Assembly (NCBI GenBank): GCA_029934875.1
Contig: JAOZLK010000142.1
Span: 1 to 9,216, forward strand
DNA: 9,216 nucleotides
Reading direction: 5' to 3'
Source of the DNA: Bacteroidales bacterium
GTDB lineage: Bacteria > Bacteroidota > Bacteroidia > Bacteroidales > GCA-2748055
The notes under the pieces were generated by a model. That model had not been told where the DNA came from and searched no databases. It saw only the letters and a program-made list of their open reading frames with translations. A program made the translations under genes and the position numbers. Positions within the stretch are counted from its first letter, which is position 1, and every line of letters starts with the position of its first letter. Shown piece by piece: positions 5,362 through 9,216 of this stretch.

Positions 5362-7554
5362 ATGATTGCTCCCAAATATCTGTTGCGTATCCCCATCATT
5401 CTTTGTTTCATTGTGTTGACGGCATTCAGTCAGAGTGTCACAGCCCAGTCTCTGTTAAAGATCCTCCCACTCGGGAATTCCATTACCAGGGGAAGCATGT
5501 GTCTGAATGGTGATATATATACCTGTGAGCGCCTGGCAGATCCTCTGGCAATCGGATACAGATTTGAATTGTACAGCCAACTGAGCAGCGGTGGATATAA
5601 CTTCGATTTTGTGGGAGGGAACAAATACGGCTACAGCACTATGAGTGATTCGGATAATGCCGGATTCAGTGGTGTCAAGGACCAGCAGCTGGCTGATATT
5701 ATAGAATCGGGAACTACAGGCTCACCCTGGGGACAGATTACCCCCGGACCCTACCTGGATTATTTTGATACGGATATTGTGCTCCTGCATATTGGAACCA
5801 ATGATGTACTTGCAGATGAGTATAACGACGTCAGTAATGTTTCACGCTTACTGGACGCCATAGATGACTACGAAATTGCCAATGGAAAGCCAATCCTGGT
5901 TTTCCTGGCCAAGATTATCGGCCCTGCGAATTATTCCTGTAATTCGCATTACGGCACACAACAGTATAACAGCAGGCTGGTATCCATGGCCCAGAGCAGG
6001 ATCAATAACGGGGATAAGATTGTTATTGTGGATATGCACTGCGGGGCAGGTATTAATTACTACACCGATATGGCAGACCAGGCCCATCCCCTTCAAACCG
6101 GCTATGATAAAATGGCTGATAAGTGGTTTGAGGCCATTGACGGATATAATACGGCTCCCGTGGTGAGCCAGATTCCAAATCAAAGCATTGCCCAGGGAGC
6201 TTCTTTTACTCAGATCAACCTGGATTCTTATGTCAGCGATGTGGAGGACAGTCCCCAGGATATTCTCTGGAGCATAAGTCCATCCTCACCTGTGCATTAT
6301 AATGTGATCATCGACGAGAACCGAAAAGCCACAGTCACTGCAATAGATTCCCAGTGGAGTGGCTCCGAGGATATTACTTTTATTGCAATGGATCGGGGTA
6401 AGGTGGTGAGCGGACTGCAGAAAACCGATGATTGTGTAGCAAGATTTTCAATAGACTGGGTTCCGGAGATCATAGGTCAGGAGGAGCTCACTATTACGGA
6501 AGGGCAGTCATTGAATATTACACTGGATGAGCTGATTTTAGCTGATCAGGAGAATGCCCCTGCCGGTCTGTACGTAGTTGTTAGCCAGGGTAGCAATTAT
6601 ACCGTAAATGGTACGACCATTACCCCGCAGGCGGATTATTTTGGACAGCTTAGCGTGCCTGTGAAAGTGGTGGATAATGGAACTGAATCCAATACCTACC
6701 CCCTCCTGGTTGATGTGGTTCAGACGAGCTATCCACCTGAAATTACCTCAAGCCCGGTTCTGGAAGCCTTTACAAATGGTTTATATCAGTATACTATGAC
6801 AGCCACTGATCCCGATCCGGAAGATGAATTGATCTATTCAGCCAGCCAGATACCGGAATGGTTGCAGATCAATGGAAGTACAGGTGTTTTATCAGGTATT
6901 CCCGCCAGGGGAGAGGAGGGTTTCTACGAGGTTAGCCTGGAGGTAACGGATGGACTTTATGTGGACGATCAGTCCTTTACAGTGGAAGTGATCCTCAAGA
7001 ATCAGCCTCCGGTAATCACAACCGTACCAGAGGGAACAGCTACTGCAGGTCAGACCTATACCTACGGAATACTGGCAACAGATTCAGATAATGATCAGCT
7101 CACGTATTTTGCCTCAACTTTGCCCGAATGGCTTGAATTTATTCCGGCAGCACAGGTAATGATTGGTGTGCCCTTCAATAGTGATTCGGGTGATAACCTG
7201 GTCACAATGGGTGTAACGGATCAGATAGACACCACCTTCCAGGTATTTATGATCGATGTAAGCTTTGTGGCAGGTAGAGGTGAACTGGAGTTCGATGCGA
7301 TTTCCATGATTTATCCGAATCCAGTGCAGGACCACCTGATGATTGATCTTTCTCAGCTCTATAATCCGGGAGAGATGGTTCGTTTCGAACTATTCGATAT
7401 GACAGGAAAAAAGGTGATGGAAATGGAGCTTACAGCTCCGCTGACCGAGATTAGTTTATCAAGTCACGGATTGAGTGAAGGAATCTACCTGTATCAGTTG
7501 AACTTCCAGTTGGAGCGAAACAAAATCATGACCGGCAAACTGATCGTCAGGTAA
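5362..7554 (+). CDS. T9SS-exported SGNH/GDSL hydrolase with Ig/cadherin-like repeats
   Basis: A 730-residue secreted esterase-type hydrolase. After a signal peptide (about 1-28, cleavage near VTA-QS), the SGNH domain (about 30-261) shows block I LPLGNSIT with catalytic Ser40, a GFSG segment (101-104) at the block II position, block III GTND (145-148), and block V DQAHP with the catalytic Asp239/His242 pair. This pattern resembles carbohydrate esterase family 3 and related acetyl esterases. Then follow an Ig-like domain (about 265-365, PVVSQIPNQSIA), a cadherin-like domain (about 366-455), two He_PIG-like repeats (about 456-544 and 547-633) like those of the preceding gene, and a T9SS sorting domain (about 647-730: YPNPVQDHL, FDMTGKKV, GIYLYQL, GKLIVR). 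The likely job is removing acyl groups from a glycan at or outside the surface, but the substrate is not known. Upstream is a terminator and then only 38 bp; TATCTTTT (5348-5355) is a poor promoter candidate because it lies too close to the start. The MBOAT gene follows after 31 bp. Confidence 0.92.
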   Translation: MIAPKYLLRIPIILCFIVLTAFSQSVTAQSLLKILPLGNSITRGSMCLNGDIYTCERLADPLAIGYRFELYSQLSSGGYNFDFVGGNKYGYSTMSDSDNAGFSGVKDQQLADIIESGTTGSPWGQITPGPYLDYFDTDIVLLHIGTNDVLADEYNDVSNVSRLLDAIDDYEIANGKPILVFLAKIIGPANYSCNSHYGTQQYNSRLVSMAQSRINNGDKIVIVDMHCGAGINYYTDMADQAHPLQTGYDKMADKWFEAIDGYNTAPVVSQIPNQSIAQGASFTQINLDSYVSDVEDSPQDILWSISPSSPVHYNVIIDENRKATVTAIDSQWSGSEDITFIAMDRGKVVSGLQKTDDCVARFSIDWVPEIIGQEELTITEGQSLNITLDELILADQENAPAGLYVVVSQGSNYTVNGTTITPQADYFGQLSVPVKVVDNGTESNTYPLLVDVVQTSYPPEITSSPVLEAFTNGLYQYTMTATDPDPEDELIYSASQIPEWLQINGSTGVLSGIPARGEEGFYEVSLEVTDGLYVDDQSFTVEVILKNQPPVITTVPEGTATAGQTYTYGILATDSDNDQLTYFASTLPEWLEFIPAAQVMIGVPFNSDSGDNLVTMGVTDQIDTTFQVFMIDVSFVAGRGELEFDAISMIYPNPVQDHLMIDLSQLYNPGEMVRFELFDMTGKKVMEMELTAPLTEISLSSHGLSEGIYLYQLNFQLERNKIMTGKLIVR
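6727..7260 (+). repeat. Two tandem He_PIG-like protein repeats in the SGNH hydrolase
   Basis: Residues about 456-544 and 547-633 repeat the same pattern as the LamG protein's units: acidic turns DPDPED (483-488) and DSDND (574-578), IPEWLQIN (497-504) and LPEWLEFI (587-594), then VLSGIP and VMIGVP. Sharing of this repeat between neighbouring genes suggests a common spacer or surface-binding stalk. Confidence 0.8.
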
Positions 7555-7585
7555 TACTAATTATCAATTAACAGGATCTTACAGA

Positions 7586-9028
7586 ATGCTTTTTAATTCC
7601 ATTGAATTCATCATTTTTTTCCCGATTGTAGTTGCGGCCTATTTCATTCTTGCGCCCAGGTACAGGTGGGTACTCCTGCTCTTAGCCAGCTATTATTTTT
7701 ATATGTGCTGGGATTATAAGTACATCGTGCTGATCATGTTCTCGACAGTAGTGGATTACACTGCCGGCATTATGATGTACCGAACGGAAAAGGTCCGGCT
7801 GCGAAAACTATTGCTTGCAGCCAGTCTGACCACCAACCTGGGCCTGCTCTTCTTCTTCAAGTATTTTAATTTCTTCGGGGATACAGTAAATTTTTTCCTT
7901 GACAGGTTTAATATTTTTGCAGAGGTACCTGCGTACGATCTATTGCTTCCTGTTGGTATTTCATTCTATACATTTCAGACCCTGAGCTATACCATTGATA
8001 TTTATCGCAAGAAACAGGCCCCGGAATACCATTTCGGTCGATTTGCCCTTTTTGTTTCTTTCTTTCCTCAGCTGGTTGCGGGCCCGATCGAACGTTCTGT
8101 AAACCTGATTCCCCAGTTCAGGGAGGAATTTAAGTTTGAATATGAGCGGGTGAGAGAGGGGATACTGCTCATGGTATGGGGTTTCTTTAAGAAAGTTGTT
8201 ATTGCCGACCGGCTTTCAGAGTATGTGAACCTGGTTTATAACCATCCAACGGAGTATGGTGGCTTTCAGAACGTGATTGCGACCTTTTTCTTTTCATTCC
8301 AGATATACTGCGATTTCTCAGGATATTCCGACATTGCCATCGGTGCAGCACTGATCATGGGTTTTCGACTGATGACAAACTTCAGAAGACCTTATTATGC
8401 TCCAAATATCAGGGATTTCTGGCAACGCTGGCACATCTCCCTTTCCACCTGGTTCAGGGATTATGTTTACATTTCCCTGGGAGGTAACCGGGTTGTAAAA
8501 TGGAGATGGTACTATAATCTTTTTATTACCTTCCTGGTGAGTGGCCTGTGGCACGGTGCAGAATGGACCTTCGTGATCTGGGGTGCCCTCCATGGTTTTT
8601 ACCTTGTCTTTGCCATCTGGACCGACAAGTTCCGTGAAAGTGCCAATAAATGGCTTGGGATTTCTAAAAATGATAAGCTATATAAGTTCACCCAGGTTAT
8701 GGTGACCTTTGCACTGGTATATTTTGCCTGGATATTCTTCAGGGCAAACAACACAGCCGATGCTTTTTTGATTATCAAGAACACTTTCCACTTCTCGGGT
8801 AATTCGGCTTTAAACCTGTTTACATTCAACGCAGATTTATATATAGCCTTTATATGTATTGGCATCCTGTTGGCTGTTGAATATTTTGAAGAGTATACAG
8901 GCTTGTATGGTCGTTTGAAGTCGAATTTGCCAAGAGCCTGGAAATGGGTCATCCTATCTGTGATTATTGTACTTGTAATGGTACTTGGTGAGTGGCATGG
9001 AACTGATTTTCTGTATTTTCAATTTTAA
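7586..9028 (+). CDS. MBOAT-family membrane-bound O-acyltransferase (AlgI-like)
   Basis: A 480-residue, multi-spanning inner-membrane protein of the AlgI/DltB/PatA group, which moves an acyl group (usually acetyl) from the cytoplasm so that a periplasmic glycan can be modified. Clear family marks: LPVGISFYTFQTLSY (121-135), FFPQLVAGPIER (159-170), FQIYCDFSGYSDIAIG (238-253), FWQRWHISLSTWFRDYVYI (279-297) with conserved His283, GLWHGAEWTFVIWG (320-333) with the essential His323, and the typical C-terminal FLYFQF. It is somewhat shorter than Pseudomonas AlgI but normal for the family. It lies 31 bp after the SGNH hydrolase and 12 bp before the next gene, so the three are probably co-transcribed. 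In a polysaccharide locus the most likely role is O-acetylation of the exopolysaccharide; other acyl donors or acceptors cannot be excluded. Confidence 0.95.
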   Translation: MLFNSIEFIIFFPIVVAAYFILAPRYRWVLLLLASYYFYMCWDYKYIVLIMFSTVVDYTAGIMMYRTEKVRLRKLLLAASLTTNLGLLFFFKYFNFFGDTVNFFLDRFNIFAEVPAYDLLLPVGISFYTFQTLSYTIDIYRKKQAPEYHFGRFALFVSFFPQLVAGPIERSVNLIPQFREEFKFEYERVREGILLMVWGFFKKVVIADRLSEYVNLVYNHPTEYGGFQNVIATFFFSFQIYCDFSGYSDIAIGAALIMGFRLMTNFRRPYYAPNIRDFWQRWHISLSTWFRDYVYISLGGNRVVKWRWYYNLFITFLVSGLWHGAEWTFVIWGALHGFYLVFAIWTDKFRESANKWLGISKNDKLYKFTQVMVTFALVYFAWIFFRANNTADAFLIIKNTFHFSGNSALNLFTFNADLYIAFICIGILLAVEYFEEYTGLYGRLKSNLPRAWKWVILSVIIVLVMVLGEWHGTDFLYFQF

Positions 9029-9040
9029 GATCTTAGAGTG

Positions 9041-9216
9041 ATGAATGGGAAACTACTGAAAGCATTGATTTATATCGCAGGGATTGTATGCCTTTACGCC
9101 TTTATAGCCATACGCGTCCCGCCAATGTACAATGCAATTCTTGCGGAGAAAATTATTCCCGAATACTGGGAGAATACAAAGTACGGTGAACTCTATTATT
9201 TTGGTTTTGTGAAGCA
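9041..9216 (+). CDS. Membrane-anchored protein, N-terminal part (3' end outside window); possible MBOAT partner
   Basis: An open frame from the ATG at 9041 runs off the window, giving 58 residues. It starts MNGKLLKALIYIAG, has one hydrophobic segment (about residues 5-24) acting as an anchor or uncleaved signal, and continues into a soluble stretch with EYWENTKYGELYYF (41-54). It begins 12 bp after the MBOAT stop. In AlgI-type systems the gene next to the MBOAT gene commonly encodes a periplasmic SGNH-like acetyltransferase with an N-terminal anchor (AlgJ/AlgX/DHHW type). The position and the anchor fit this, but no catalytic motif is inside the window. Confidence 0.75.
   Translation, partial: MNGKLLKALIYIAGIVCLYAFIAIRVPPMYNAILAEKIIPEYWENTKYGELYYFGFVK

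Noticed and set aside
5848..6183. Open frames on both strands inside the SGNH gene (minus 5848-6183; plus 5864-6166 in another frame)
   Set aside because: Both are fully within the coding region that carries GTND and the DxxH catalytic residues, and neither shows a recognisable motif.
5362..7554. The SGNH protein as the periplasmic AlgJ/AlgX-type acetyltransferase partner of the MBOAT protein
   Set aside because: It has a cleavable signal peptide, a long repeat stalk and a T9SS sorting domain, which predict export beyond the outer membrane; the next gene at 9041 fits the partner role better.
8318..8952. Two minus-strand open frames (8318-8593 and 8599-8952)
   Set aside because: They are antisense to the most conserved part of the MBOAT gene, with no start context or family motif.

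Overview
The window looks like part of an exopolysaccharide or capsule locus from a member of the Bacteroidota, probably class Bacteroidia. The main reason is that two large secreted proteins end in type IX secretion (T9SS) sorting domains (YPNP ... GxY/IY ... GK-(I/L)-(I/V) pattern), a system essentially restricted to this phylum. The sequence is moderately AT-rich, start sites lack strong Shine-Dalgarno sequences, and TAnnTTTG-like -7 motifs are present, all of which fit. No genus can be named from what is visible.

Layout: positions 1-485 hold the C-terminal end of a polysaccharide co-polymerase / BY-type tyrosine kinase (Wzc-like) that starts upstream. Facing it on the minus strand (460-1503) is a membrane-anchored YdcF/DUF218-type protein whose domain seems to be split by a carbohydrate-binding-module-like insert. 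A 55-bp divergent promoter region with an unusual cluster of TTATCTT repeats separates it from a GT2 glycosyltransferase (1559-2479). A 308-bp AT-rich gap without genes follows. Next is an 825-residue T9SS cargo protein with a LamG-like domain and four tandem cadherin-like/He_PIG repeats (2788-5265), closed by a strong intrinsic terminator (5285-5323). The last block, probably one transcription unit, contains a 730-residue T9SS-exported SGNH hydrolase with Ig/cadherin-like repeats (5362-7554), an MBOAT O-acyltransferase of the AlgI type (7586-9028), and the start of a membrane-anchored protein (9041 to the window edge) in the position where the periplasmic partner of an AlgI-type MBOAT usually sits.

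How the parts may fit together (inference): the kinase and glycosyltransferase belong to assembly and export of a surface polysaccharide. The MBOAT protein with the truncated downstream gene would O-acylate (most likely O-acetylate) it. The SGNH enzyme, delivered to the cell surface or medium by T9SS, could remove or remodel such acyl groups. The LamG/cadherin-repeat protein would be a surface adhesin or glycan-binding structural protein sharing its repeat type with the SGNH enzyme. None of the individual families is new. The points most worth following are the CBM-like insertion in the YdcF-type protein, the acylation/de-acylation pairing across the outer membrane, and the repeat-rich divergent control region.
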